Below, piece by piece: positions 26,000-64,000 of a stretch of 64,000 nucleotides of DNA. The stretch comes from Enoplosus armatus. Lineage: Eukaryota; Chordata; Actinopteri; Centrarchiformes; Enoplosidae. Numbering within the stretch: position 1 is the first letter of the stretch; every line of letters starts with the position of its first letter. The position numbers were made by a program, and so were the translations under genes. Below the pieces are notes generated by a model. The model ran no database searches. It had not been told where the DNA came from and was given only the letters and a program-made list of their open reading frames with translations. The stretch is taken from the NCBI RefSeq assembly GCF_043641665.1, contig NC_092190.1, positions 10,967,548 through 11,031,547 on the forward strand, in the 5' to 3' direction.

Positions 26000-26488
26000 G
26001 GTCCACCACTTTGGTCCGGACTGAAATATCTCAACAACTATTGGATGGATTGCAATTATTATGTGGTTCAGACATTAATGTTGAATGTTATTCTCCACCA
26101 TGAGGTTGACATGTCTGGTTTTAAGTAATGTCTCAACAACTTTTGGATGCCATGAAATCATTCATGTCCCCCTCATGGTGGATTGTAACAACTTGTTGAT
26201 CCCTTAACTTTTCATCTAGTGCAACTATGAGGTCAAATATTTAATTTGTCCAATACTTTGTCCGATTACTATCAACTTCGGCTGTACTTTGTTGATTGTT
26301 TAGTGTTAATTAGCAAACGCTAGCATGCTAACACACAAAACTAATTTGGGTAAACGTAGTTAACATAACTGTTGAACATCAGCATGTTAGTATTGTCATA
26401 GTGAGCATGTTTGCACACTGATGTTAGTATTTAGCTAGTACGGCCTAACAGAGCCGGTAGCATGGCTGTTGACTCTTTGTCTTGTTTA
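26000..26488. repeat. Dispersed fish repeat family B, copy 2 (longer)
   Basis: Begins ggtccaccactttggtccgg and includes ctcaacaactattggatgga, a phrase typical of a common fish non-autonomous repeat. The last 200 bp, from gtttagtgttaattagcaaa to gactctttgtcttgttt, match copy 1 at 5869-6151. It is probably a non-autonomous DNA element; class not certain. Confidence 0.65.
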
Positions 26489-27589
26489 AAAATGCCTCAG
26501 GACTAGTATCTTCCCCTCATCTGCTCCTGTTCACTGAAGCATCATGTTAAACTACCTTTGGTAAACCCACACTTGGATAGTGAGAGGCCCTACATTCATT
26601 GACCAAGCTGGAGATAAGCTTTAGTTGGAATGGTCAAGACAAAATGGCCGTGGCAAAATTTCTTGAATAAATTATACATTTTAGCAAGGTCGTCCCGCCT
26701 ATCAGGTATTTAAATGTTAATATTAATTTAAATTCTGAATAAAACAAATAAAACAATGAATGTCTGCAACAGTTAATTAGCTCTACATCTGAATCTCCAG
26801 GCTTCCACAGGGCCTCCGAGAATAGAGAGACTAAATACAGACTTCCCAGGGGAACATTGCCTTAGCAGCAACCTTAGCATCAGTTTACTCCATCTTAGGC
26901 AGAGCCAGTGGAAGTACACACACAATTTTAGTGTTCATCAATTATGAATGAGATGAGAATAATATTCCAATCTGTGTGTCAGTTTGTGTGTTTGCGAATT
27001 TGTGCATGTTTTTAATCCATGATGAATGATGTGGGACACTTAGTGTTTTTGCTGTTTGTATGTCAGTAGGTGTTTTGTGCTGCATGTGAATCACGTGAGT
27101 TTCCAATGATAATCATCAGCAGACTCTTAACATTTTTCCAATGAACAGCCTTAACTAACAGGCCCTCAATACAACTATCGATTGTTTTTTCCCCTGCAGA
27201 AGCTACACAGATAACACTGCCCTAGAGATTATGAGTGCTGCTGATACATCAATAGAAAATTGCAGTGACATTTGCAGCAGTACATGTGGTACATCTGTTC
27301 TCCTCCTACTTTTATTCCTCACTTACATTTCCCCTTTACTTAAACCACATCGAGGCATGCCAGCGCACTAGAGATGTGAATGTTACAAGATTTCTTGCTG
27401 TTCTTATTGACTCACACTTACATCACAGTGAGTCATACCTCACAAAGCAATGTGGTATCACACAAAGGTGAGCGCAACAAGCTGTGCACAGGCCTCAAAA
27501 AACCAGTCACACTCTACAAGCTGTTAATTTTGTAGCTCTGCCTCCCTTATGTCTTCACCTCAGAGAACAGAACAACATATCTGTCCTGC

Positions 27590-28320
27590 TTATACACAGC
27601 GGATGTTGAGCATTGTGTATTTATAAGTCAACATGTTTTTGTACACAGGCAATATTCCCTTCTGATATTCACACCTGTATGCTGTACCAATCCTCCTGGA
27701 TTTTTCTCTCTGTCCTTGATATGATGCATCCAAGCTCACCACAGTGAAAACAGGGGAAGACATGTCCTGTCCTTGCATTCTCTTCAGCGCTTCCTCCCTC
27801 AACGGTAATAAATCATAATCTATTTGCCTGAATGCTGCCCTGCTGCTCTGGATCGTTAAGTACTGTCTGCCCATGTGTGCCCTCTGGTGTCTGCAGCCTC
27901 ATCGAGGACTATAGATTTGAGAGTGTTGCTTACTTTTATGCAAAACAGATCTTTCCTCATAGGGTGTGCGCTTGAGAAAATGGAGACAGAGAACAAAAAA
28001 TGAGGGAGAAAGTGGGACAGGAAGATAGTGCTCAAAGGGGGAGGATTCAGTGTTTTTGCATCCTGTGAAGTTGTGACGGAGCTGGCTGACAATAACATCA
28101 GCAATATCAGTGTGCCTGCTATCGGCGCTAGCAGCATCAATAGATCTTTCAGTGTGGGGGCTCTTTCAGCCTGGATTGTTTTGTCAAGAGTCGACCAAAA
28201 GCTCTTACAGAGGAACCTACATGCATCACAGAACCCAGAAAATGATCCAGTAACTCCACAAGCAAACGCCAAACTATGATTTTTCTTGCAGCGAACGTTG
28301 TTTTCCCTTTGTGTCACCAT
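27590..28320 (-). other. Unidentified pair of overlapping minus-strand ORFs
   Basis: Two ORFs, 28320-27856 (154 codons) and 27874-27590 (94 codons), overlap by 19 bases in different frames. The first contains a hydrophobic, membrane-like stretch (LLMLLAPIAGTLILLMLL); the second begins MGRQYLTIQSSRAAFRQIDY. Neither is recognised. They lie between the convergent rpe and igsf3 genes. They could be decayed coding sequence with one frameshift, a repeat-derived ORF, or chance. Confidence 0.15.
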
Positions 28321-28959
28321 GATTTATGGAATGGGTGGCAGCATTTGTTCTTGGTTTCATTGGGTATGTGTGCATAAAAATGAGTTAATATGAATTCATG
28401 GGAGAAGGAGTCAGAGAGAAGTTTACGAATGGCATGAACTGGTGGAGGTCTGCAGTTTACTGCTTGGGAGTTATGTGTGTGTGTATTTGTGTGTAAGAGA
28501 GAGGGAGGAAGAGTGAGCAAGTCCATCTGCATTGGATGAGTTATGAATGGTGAGATGTGATTCGCTGAGGCTGTCAAAAAAGTGCCTGGTTAACTTGCAG
28601 GAGGCCCTCTAAGCATCATTTATCCTCCGACATGCTGACCCACACCTTCTCTCTCCCCAACTCAAACACACACACACACACACGCAAAGACCAGACTGAG
28701 CATGCAGAGTAAATAAACCCTCATGTTGTTGAGGGGCTCAGAGGTCAAAATCCCACGCCGACAAGAAGACCCTGCTGCCTGCAGGATATTAACCTTGCGT
28801 TTACGGTTAAAGCAGAACAACATGGTTGGGAAGGGTGCTGGGAATATTTTAGTACATCATGGTTGTTGTGAGAGAACTGTATCGGTATATTGTTTTAATC
28901 TCCAAATACTGCAAAATGCATATGGTTGAAAGGAAAACAGGAAGATGCACTGAATCTAT

Positions 28960-28965
28960 TTTATT
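28960..28965 (-). terminator. igsf3: Candidate polyadenylation signal for igsf3
   Basis: AATAAA on the minus strand in an AT-rich patch. It is about 3.9 kb past the stop, so its use by igsf3 is only a guess. Confidence 0.2.
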
Positions 28966-30778
28966 GAAATAAACTGACAATAGCAAAGTGCCTTTTTAAT
29001 GGTCACGATGGCAACTATTCGATAGATTAACAAAAAAAGGAAAAAGAAACAAACCATGGTCATATAAAAATACATCACTGAAAGTAAAGCATCACTGGCT
29101 GAACTGAAAACATCACCACAAACTATTTTACACCTAAGTCTGGAGCTAGCACACAGCCAACACATGCAGCCCTCAAAACCCGGCTACAACACTGTCAGAA
29201 CATCTGGAGGGATCTTGGGAGGCAGCTATGAGTGGTATTAATATTGTTACTACAGTAGTTTGCCTGTACAGCCCCAATGATGGCGGCAGCGCTGTGACGT
29301 TACACACCGCGACCACACCCTGCTCTTCCAGGCTCAAGTCTAGAAAGATGAAATTAATTTTGCATGAATTAAGTATTATATGATTTACATACTGAAGGTG
29401 AAGCAGCTGTTCAGTGGCACCATTTAGACAACCTGCATCTCTGGGAATGTTCAAGATTTATAGATTTATAAAAAGCAATCATTCAACCACCAAACAATCT
29501 CCTGTAGGTTCTTTTGCTTATGAAAAACTGAAATCAGCTCCCTATTAGCATTTACTGCCAAAGCAAATGCAAGTTGATAAGATGTGTAACCATTACTGTC
29601 AAATCACGCAAGACCTTTCCAACAGCTCCATCAATTATTCCTGGTGATACTGGGCCTGAAAATGCACAGAAGGACTTTCTTGCAGTTGTGATATATATAC
29701 ACATTTGAGGTAAACTAGCAACAGGAGGCTAAAGACAGTTTATAATGGGAAAAGAGAGGTTGTCCACACTCTGAATATTGCAATTTAATGAGGCAACATT
29801 TCGACCACCAAGATCTTTGTTAGGCAAACACACGTGTGTGAAAATTAGGCCATATATACAGCGAAAACTCTGCCTACAATGAGCACATCACTAAAAGTAT
29901 TTACAAATTCATTTTTATGCACAATCACAATATTGTAAATCTTTCTATCATTGTACATTTGTCAAAAATGTGTATTATGCAGTACATATACCCTAACCAG
30001 TTGTAGCATAGTTGCCATGTGAGTTTATGTATATTGGATAATTTTGGGGATTATGGGAATCATGTGTTCCTCTTGTCGTAGGTAGAGTTTCTGGATTTTC
30101 TCTCACATGGATGTTTGCCTAACTTTGATGGCTGAAATCATTAACTACTTGCAAGCTTACAGTATTCAGTGTTTGTACTGCTTATCTTTTTCCATTGGTG
30201 CTGCTTTTGTCTGGCACCTTGTACCCAACTGAGGTTGGATGGATGTGCACACTATCCCAATTCTCTGCCAAACATTATTCATCCACATCAATATCACTTT
30301 TGTGAAAACACTTGTAAACACAGTTCATAATGAGTAGACAGGCAGCTAATCGATGGGCTTTTTCTTTGAAGACACTGCTCATTTCAGTTGTAGCTGAAGT
30401 CGCTGCACATGCATCACATTTCAAACTCTCCTGAATAAATAGCACCAACCTTACTTCATTGGAATAGCGTGGTCTACTTGAAATGGACGTTACCTTGAAC
30501 AGTGAAAAGATGTTGAAATCTCAGAACTCAGTGGCTCGTGACAGTATCAGCTACGTACTTTTGGCTTTTTTTTTGACATAAATCTGTTTAATGAAGTGCT
30601 GCATAAAAGCAAAGCATTAAAAAGACAAATCTGAGCAATAATATCAAACACAATCTCCACAACACCCATTCTTGATAGATTACTTCACAGATTCAAAGGG
30701 CACCTGGAATTGGCAGTCAAATATTGTAAATGACGAGGGATTGGGCTTTGTGTTGACTCGTGACTCAGGAAGTCGGGG

Positions 30779-30820
30779 TGTGTGTGTGTGTGTGTGTGTG
30801 TTTGGGGGGGGGGGGGGGGG
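30779..30820. repeat. (TG)n followed by G17
   Basis: About 11 TG units, then ttt-spaced run of about 17 G. If the igsf3 3' UTR reaches here, the transcript would carry C-rich and AC-rich sequence. Confidence 0.95.
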
Positions 30821-32870
30821 TTGGGCACTGCTCTGTCACACAAACACAATGCTCAAGAAGTTAAAAGTTTACAAAACATCAAAATTCCTCCTGCAATATT
30901 GTCATGCAATATACATGTTGACACGATTGAGACAACAATGTCAAGTTTTTCAAGAGTTTTCATGTCCTGTCTGGCAGTGAAAGGGTTAGGCCCAGGTCTG
31001 GTAGAGGATTTCACACCTCTCCTGGTTGTTGCATTCCAGGGAAGGTGACACAGATTTTCAACCCTTCTGCCTCGCATCAGGGGAGCTGAGGATGACGCCT
31101 TCAGCGAGAATCCATGATTAGAAGACGTTTTTAAAACAGTTCAGCCGTCTTTGATCAAACATCCTACCTAGGTGTTACATCACATTTCACTAAATAAACG
31201 CGACTCAAGCAAAAAGCATTAAGTGAATCCATTTTTGTGACTTGTCTGTTCAACTATTGTACATGTAAGTTTCATTATAGGTATAGATATACAGTGTTTT
31301 GACACTGACCAAACTTGACAGTCTGGTATGAAATGCTACAGACTGCAATGCGCAGGACAAATCTAGCATTTCTACATCTACCACATTGCCAACACACAGG
31401 CTATTGACATAATCTGCTTGGTGCAGTTGCCTGGCAACACAAGCAGAACAGTTCTTAGAGAATTTCAAAGCAAAAACAAAATCTTACAAAGCTATGCAAA
31501 GTAGTATAAAACAATAAATAGAAAAATCTTTAAAATAAACACAAGTCAAAACATTTGCTCCTGTCCATCAATTTGATTTCTTACAATGTGCAGAATATTT
31601 TTAGAGTGTTTACTACACATCTACACATTAGCAATCTTCAGTGGGGCTCTTAACAAATCAAAAGTCTTTTTCTTCAAACTAATATGCGTCTTTTGAGCTT
31701 CTGATATCTTTTAAAGACAGAACGGAGTGGTCATACTGGGCAACTTAAAGAAATGTGCAAGAATTTAATTTCAGTCAATAACCACCCACTGTGTAATTTA
31801 AGCAGGACAATTCAACTGATTTAACATGAGTGTAAAAATTGCCCTTTTGCCCACAAGGCTCATAAACCCACAGCAGGAGGTAAGCAGACATATTTACAAT
31901 CTGCCTCAAAACCAATCAGCTTTCCGCCTCTCTTTAAAACTTCAGAAATTAGCTGCAGAGGACAGCATTGGAAATAAGGTGGTCTTGGCACTGAAAGAAA
32001 AAAAAATCCCTTATGTCAAAGTACTTATATCCTCAGCAGGAGAGCGCTGTTCATTCATTCTCCATCATTCCTCCCTCTCTTGCTCTCGCTGTCTGTCGGA
32101 GAGGAGGAGGATGGAAGAGAAGAGTGGAGCAGTCTCTCACTAAGGCCAGAGTGTCTGGCAGTGTTTAAGTGGCGCACGAGGACCTGTTTCTGTCTGCCAA
32201 GGCAAATTCATTGTGGAGGCAGGTGGGCCAACACACATACACACATCCTTACTTAGGACACAGACTTGTGTGTCCTTGCCTTTGTCTCTATGCAGGCTGG
32301 CAACCAAGTCATCAGCTACGGAGTCAGTGGGCGCTGAGAATCACTATGGCAACCAACATAGTGGGCCAGGCTGTGGCTGCTCTTGGATCAGTGTGGAGAC
32401 TTTTTTTGGCATCCACTCAGCGGCGGAGTCGATTATAGAGTTCCTTCTCTTAAATGTTCTTCCTGGATTCACCAGTGATCTCATGTGCGCAGTTTTTTTT
32501 TTCCTCTTTTGAAAAATAGACAAATATTCAGAGTAATAAAAATCAAAATGCAGCTATGAGTTTAAGTTTCACAGAAAACAAAAAAAATGTGAGAGGCTCA
32601 TGATACTCTCTTGCCCTTCAATTCACGCTCACACAATTAATCGTGCTAACATGGCACACCCATTCTAGTCCACACACACACGCACCCAAACACACACAGT
32701 AGTTAACATAAAACAGGCAGCCACCAGGGTAGGAATTTTTAAACTGATCAACTAATTCAACACAGCAGTGAACGACAGTAAGGTCTGAAGGTGGAGTCCA
32801 GATCTGCTCCCTGGCATTGTGTCGGCTGTATCCGCGATGTGCACGAGGCGGGGGGGCGGAGGACCTTCAC

Positions 32871-58006
<25,136 letters not shown>

Positions 58007-60752
58007 CTGCAAAAATAAAGAGAAGAAGAAGAGAAAAATTAGCACTAGAGTCGGGATGTGTGGAGGCTGTTTGGGATGTCAGGGCAGGTTAGAATGACTC
58101 ATTTTAGAAAAATGTTATCTAGTCCCTTAAATACCATATGAACTCGGTCTATAAAAAATCTCATATAATGCTGTTATTAAATGTGGAGGACTTGCCACAA
58201 TAAAGCAGACTATTTTTGTTTACGCCTACTATTATGAAAGTGAAAATAAACAGGCATTCTGCTGTCAGTGGTTCAAAATCTGATTTATTCCCAGTGTGAG
58301 GGGAAGGTGTTAATGCAACCAAGCTTTTGTTCTGAGGTGACTGCCCTCTATTTCCTCTTCCATACATGACTTTCACATGTCATCGTGCATTGATGGCATT
58401 TCCTCTATCTCACAAAGCCAGATGCCTCCGGAGACCCCTCCAGCACTTCTTTCAGACTGATTATATCCCATTTGGTTTACTATAGCAAACATAACAGCTC
58501 CGCACTGGCATCTTAACAGCCGCACTCCCTCTCACTAAACTTTTCGAACATTTTTGGATCACACATACTAAAATATACACGCAGCAAGTTAAAATTGCTG
58601 TAATAAATTCCTCCCAGCCCTTCCATCTACAATACAACCAAGAACAGAAGACGGACTTCAAGCCAGATGGTTGAGAACAGCGGAGATGAGAGAGGGGATA
58701 CAGTCAAGTGCAAGGAAGCAACAGAGACATCAAGGTGTGATAATTTCAGAAAGCAGGCTGGAAAAACTCGGCACATTGACAGAAATAAACATGTATAGCT
58801 TTTAAAAAGGCACTAAAGGGGTATTTTTGGATATGTACCAGGGCGCTGCTGTATACGAGTGTGTGCAGAAGAGAGAAAGAGAGACTGATAGATAGCACTC
58901 GACCTAAGATTCCAAAATGTCATGCATTAATAACAGCCAAAAGGAAGAAAGGTCGTAAGGTCGTAAGAAAAAAAAAAAAGCAGCTCCAGTGTGCGTATGA
59001 GTGTTAGATCTCGCAGCTGTGTTTGGATGTGTGGATGCTATCCTGTTTGTCTATCATTTATGCAATGCATGACCTCACTGGTTGAGGCTGCAAGCATATG
59101 GATGGTGTAACCACACACACAAACACATGTGTATGCCCATATATGCACATGAACACAACGGATCAGAAACAAAGAATACACAAAGACGTCAGTGTTCACA
59201 ATGCACAGCAGTCAACCATTTAAACGAGGCTGGGATAAAATGAATTGAGCGAATAATGCCGAGAAAAGCTTTCTTGCATTGCCATGTGGTGATTGTGAGC
59301 CCTTCTCAGAAGCCAGAAAATGGAAGTGCTTTGTGTGGGTTTATGCTAGTGGAGTGCTTTGTCAAAATGTTTGGCTATTCAGGCTCTTAAGGGATTGATT
59401 ATTGTGAGGACTACAAATCAGTATGTTTGACGTCTGTGCTTCTCCTCAAGTCACCTGCTACGACTAAACATAGATGCAGGACAAAGCTTTATTCCTGCTA
59501 TCATTTGATGTATGCGAGTACATACTACATGCATGCACAACACAGTAAACACGTGTGTCTCTCTGTGTGTGTGCTCATGTGTCTTTGTGTGAAAACATGA
59601 GTCAAATTGAGAGATGGGGATTGCAAGAACAGAGAAACAGACATCACTAATGAAACAAACGGGGGGAACAAAGGCAGGGAGATCAGAGAAAAAAAGATAG
59701 AGGAGGCGGAGAGAAGAGGCTTGACATCTGGTTACTGGAGTTTAACAAGACACTCAAAGAAAGAAACAACGATAAAACAGAAGTGGCAGCAAAGGAAAGT
59801 GAGTAATCAGGTGGGTCAGGCACAGTGGCACTCTAATGAGATGCTATATACAGTAAGTCCGGAAAAGAATAAACATTTTCCAGCGATAGTTTGAAGCAAT
59901 CTTGAAAGAGGTCTGACTGAATGTGTCCTCTTCTCCATTACCTTGAGTGCTTGATAAACAGTCTAGCAGTAAGGGAGGCAAATGGTAGTCATGGGCAGCA
60001 ATAAAACTATCCCGCTGATATATTTGTTTGTTGGTTGTATGAGAAAATGACTAACATGGGAATCTTATTAGGCCTGTTTTACTGTTTATATTCAGATGCT
60101 TTATTTATTACAGGTTTAGCCTGAGCAATCTGCCCCTGCTAATGGCTATAACTGCTGGGCGATAATTCTTCAATATTATCATTTACTAGCTTTCAGTGGA
60201 ATCATATCCGGGATGATATGATCTTATGTTATTGGTCTACAAATTTGGGATTCTGAGTAATTAAAAACAAACAAGATTGGTCAGTGAAGTGAGGTTTTCT
60301 GATGTAGTGTGTCAGTGGAATCATTTTAATGAATCAGTTTGCTCATTTTTATATACAATTCTGCACACAACTGCCATGTTTTATATATCTATATATATCA
60401 GAAAATATTCTTAATTATTGTGATAAAGACTTAAACCATATTGCCATGCCCTTGGTTGAAGGGCTAATATCTCTCTTACATTGTTGGGTGTTCTGTCTGA
60501 AGAACACAAGATCATATAAAAGATCATTTTCATTACGCAAGCATCACAAAAGTCCAATTCTACTCCCTAGAGGAACTAGTGTTGCCAAGTCCTCTCACTC
60601 TGACTCTCCAGTCAACACTGAGTGAACGGCAGCCTCGCATAGACATACTGTTACCACAACAACACACCTACACTACAACCTGTGATTGCTATAGCAACCC
60701 TCCCACATGAGGGCTGAGGGCCTCCGAGAACAGCCACGAGTTACTATAACAA

Positions 60753-60775
60753 CCCCCCCCCCCCCCCCCCCCCCC
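60753..60775. repeat. C23 homopolymer
   Basis: Run of 23 C in the igsf3 intron upstream of the Ig3 exon, flanked by AAC and ACCC. Length is unreliable in sequencing. Confidence 0.95.
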
Positions 60776-63302
60776 ACCCAACACCCAATTCTGAAGCCGA
60801 CTCCTGTCCCCTCTCTGGACCCACCTGGGGAAACAGTGTGAAAACAGCAAGCTGATACTTCATGTCCCTCAGCCCGCTTCTTATAGAGACATTTAACACT
60901 TTGACTTCATCTCAAGTCCTCTGGGCCAATCAGATCCCTACACTCCAATCTCAGCCAATATCAACATTTCCAAGGGTCGGGCTGAGGTTGTAAACACACC
61001 GAGATCCTCCAACAGCCCTACTGACCTCAATCTGGAAAGGATTAAGAACAGCATGAGATGGCATTCTCAGGCACACACACAAACACCCACACACACACCC
61101 ACACACTCAGTTTTGTCACTTGTGAGGACATTGTATTGGCTTGTTCTACCATAACTGCTGCGTGCCTAATTACAACCATTACAATTGCCATATAAGACAA
61201 ATCTGGAAATATATTTTTTCTTGTAGTCAACAAATCCCACAAAAAGACCAAAACCCAACAATGAATTTAGGTGTAGCCAAAACATGATAGAGCGTAGCCA
61301 TATACTGCAGGTAAAGACCTTAATTGTAGTCCAAAAACGATCACAAACTCATCACACTGTTGCACATGAGCTCCGTGGTTTATTTTGACATACATTGTCC
61401 TGCTGCGGTAAATACTCACTAGCACATTAACTGTGTGTCAATCCACGCTGAAAATAGTCCCTAACAAAAGCACTATTTACTCCTGTTTGAGTAACAGTGC
61501 ACAGCTGTTTTTATGTCTTCAGTAAGAATGGGCATAAGGTGGCATGACGCAGAAGTTGCTGGGGAAGTCAGAAAGTAGTGAGGGATAGACTAACGAACTG
61601 TTTTGGTTTTTTCACTGGATTTGTTGATAATAAACATTTTTTATATCCCCAGGCGTATCCTTTAACCTATACTCAATTCTAATCTAAACCATCATCAGGG
61701 TACATCGAAGGTCATTTACCACAATGTTAACAGATTGCTGTGTGATGTGATTAATACAAGCACACACTTGAGGTCGTTTCTGTGTTAAAAGAAAATGCAA
61801 CCACTTTGCTTAGCCAAAAGCTGTGCAGCTGCAACATCCTCTTGGTTCATTTAAGTGTTACCATAGTGTTACGTAAGAGTAAACACAGACATTAAAATAA
61901 GTCCCTTAGAGCAAATTTCTTTTTTTTAAATAAACTTATTTAATTTCCCTCACTAACCCTGGTAAGACTGCCAGAGCCAAAGTGTGTTGAGGTTAATGGG
62001 AATGCCTCCTTTCAGTGCATTTTTAACATATTCAAAACATTCATTTCACCCTGTGCATATGTTCACTGCAACTCAGTGAGCCAGTGTTTATTACTGACAA
62101 ATAAATAAACAATTTAAGGACTTTATGAAGGATTTAAGGTCATTTTCCTCTCTTGTATCACATTTGTAGAGACTGAAACCTCAAAGTACTGCTGATTAAC
62201 ATTTTTTCCTGATGAATCAGATCATTTTTCGCATTTTTAGATGGAGGTTCTCATGTGTGGATGTGAAGAAATACGTCTGTGTTTTTCTGCTTTTTAGACT
62301 GACAGAGAAGCTGTCAATCCTTTATAAATCTTTAAAACTACTCTCTTCCTGCTCTACCTCATCTGCAATTTTTGCTTTCATCTCCCCCCATTCCCGATCT
62401 TCTGCTATACTCTCTCAGCCCTCTGAAGTGAGCGACGGTTGTCATCCCTCAAGCTGGCCTTTTAAGTCCAGTCACATAGGGATAGAAGTGTGGGGGACAC
62501 GAGGACACAAAAACGGAGGAAAAGAGATTTCGCAAAGACGACATGAGGAGAAAAAGATAATTTATGAAGTCTGATCTGTACATTTTGCATGCACCCAAAC
62601 TTTTAACATCTCTTTGCAGTGTGTGCGATGGCTACTGAAGTTTCAGAAGCAGAAAAAAAAAAGAAACAACAGGAAATCAAATAGCAGTGCTTGTTTGTTT
62701 GTGTGCACAGTATTTTCACATGTGACTGTTTGTGGGAATGTGTTTTTTAAAGATGGAACAAAAACAGCAGATAGTGAAGATCTAACCACCCGACACTTTG
62801 TGCTCTCAGTTGTGGTCTTGTCATGGGAGAAGATGATGAGAGGAGGAGCTGGAGAGATTCACACTGCCCTTTGAATAACACATAAGCACGCTCCCTCTCT
62901 TTTCAACAACACAAACAACACATGCATGCACCCACACAGATGTCACTTTGCTGTGTTTCTCTACATTTGTTTGTGCATGTATGTGCCTACTTAAATGCTT
63001 AAGTATTAAGTGCAAGTGTAAAGGCAGCAAGTTTGTGTTGTTTATTTCACTGAGAGTCTGGTGGTAGCTTAGCCTCAGTTTGTTAATGTCAAACTTTTGC
63101 CACTGGCTGCTGGCCAATCAGAATGAAAGAGTAGATATCAAAGGTCTGTAACAATAGCAATATCCACGATGGAGCTTTTCTCTGATATATATTTGAATTA
63201 ATTTATGCCTTTTGGAAAATACTGCAACAAACTGTATGGCAGCCAACAGAAACTGCAATGAGAGCTGACTGCATGGGCAGTTTGGACTGACTCTACTAGC
63301 TA

Positions 63303-63918
63303 TACTACATGGCCAAAAGTATGTGGACAGCTGAACAAAGTATGTGGACACATTTCATCCCAGAGGTCTTTGATGGGGTTGAGGTTATGGCTCTGTGCAG
63401 GCCAGTCAAGTTCTTCCACACCAAACCCTGAAACCCAGACCGACTTGCACATTCCTGATGGATTACTTTATAACGGTAACGGCGTATTTCTACTGTTTAC
63501 CTCGCAATAAGCAGATAAAATAGTTGTCGTGACAACTTTCCAGAGTTGTAAAATCAGGTCTATTAGTATTACAAACCATTGTGCAGCGTTTTGGTGTCTG
63601 ATAAGCCTTTAAAGGCATTAATTTGTGACTGCAACTTGATTTCCTGGAGTGGATTTCATTGTCTCAGTGGTAACTTAAACAACTCATCCCCCTGTATTGC
63701 TTTAATGCAGAATTCCTGCATACCTTTGGGCCTCACTTTCTATGCGGGCGCAATATCATGTTGTGTTTCCAAAAACTTGGAACCACGTTATAGTCTAAAA
63801 TATAACTGTATAATTGGAAGTAAGGGGCCAAACCCAAGACAAGAAAAACAGCCCGAATCCAAAACCACACTGGAGGTATATGAACGGGATGTCCACATAC
63901 CTTTGACCCTATTGTGTA
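63303..63918. mobile_element. Tc1-like DNA transposon remnant with terminal inverted repeats
   Basis: The left end reads tactacatggccaaaagtat then gtggaca. The right end is its imperfect inverse, tgtccacatacctttgaccc then tattgtgta. These match the terminal repeats of a common fish Tc1-like family. Inside, 63363-63432 (ggggttgaggttatggctct and following) and 63813-63870 (aaggggccaaacccaagaca and following) look like antisense remains of the transposase region. Most of the coding part is missing. The middle 63433-63700 does not look like the family and may be a nested insertion. Confidence 0.7.
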
Positions 63919-64000
63919 GGACATTCACAATACAGCCGCCTCGCACCGCAGATGCTCAGCGACAGCTGAAGTGGTTACCATTTTTTGGTGTGTAATGGCT

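Larger units (their letters stand above)
28955..32870 (-). other. igsf3: Probable long 3' UTR of igsf3, end uncertain
   Basis: AT-rich non-coding sequence directly after the igsf3 stop, with no other gene seen on the strand. A minus-strand AATAAA (TTTATT on +) at 28960-28965 is a candidate end. The true UTR may stop much earlier. The region also holds a TG/G tract at 30779-30820 and overlapping meaningless ORFs. Confidence 0.3.
58007..64000 (-). other. igsf3: igsf3 intron upstream of the Ig3 exon, continuing beyond the window
   Basis: No Ig-type exon (Cys, Trp, DxGxYxC pattern) is found on the minus strand here, so at least 6 kb of intron precedes the Ig3 exon. It contains the C23 run and the Tc1-like remnant. 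Confidence 0.7.

Noticed and set aside
58007..64000. Search for the missing Ig1, Ig2 and signal-peptide exons
   Set aside because: No minus-strand ORF here has the Cys/Trp/DxGxYxC pattern; they probably lie past the right edge.

Overview
This window is from a vertebrate nuclear genome, almost certainly a teleost fish. The evidence is split genes with GT-AG introns, long dinucleotide microsatellites, fish-type dispersed repeats and LINE tails, a decayed Tc1-like transposon, and two vertebrate genes recognisable from their translated exons. The repeats suggest a percomorph-like fish, but that is inference. No prokaryotic features, CRISPR arrays, rRNA or convincing tRNA genes were seen.

Layout. 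1-19.4 kb holds no coding exon I can identify. It carries copies of several fish dispersed repeats, one LINE 3' tail, AAT microsatellites and a few weak ORF candidates. 19.54-21.95 kb is a complete rpe gene (ribulose-5-phosphate 3-epimerase, + strand, six coding exons, 228 residues, all metal and catalytic residues present). 22.3-32.8 kb is the gap between two convergent genes. It contains a dispersed repeat, an unidentified minus-strand ORF pair, and probably the long 3' UTR of igsf3. 32.87-58.01 kb is the 3' part of igsf3 (immunoglobulin superfamily member 3, EWI family) on the minus strand: six phase 1-1 exons, each coding one Ig-like domain, then a transmembrane/cytoplasmic exon. By comparison with the eight-domain family architecture these are Ig3 to Ig8. 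The signal peptide and first two Ig domains must lie beyond the right edge. 58.0-64 kb is intron with a Tc1-like remnant near the end.

The igsf3 introns carry most of the simple repeats, including a TC tract of about 148 bp, several TG/AC tracts, a CTGT tract and a C23 run. They also hold a truncated LINE with a readable reverse-transcriptase C-terminus and a near-perfect 29-bp inverted repeat with a 13-nt loop.

Functionally the two genes are unrelated: rpe is a housekeeping pentose-phosphate enzyme and igsf3 a cell-surface adhesion-type protein. I found no clear previously undescribed system. The best items to check are the 35.25 kb hairpin, a repeat flanked by duplicated sequence at 10.7/11.1 kb, the ETS-like sites upstream of rpe, and the unidentified ORFs at 11.92 and 27.6-28.3 kb.
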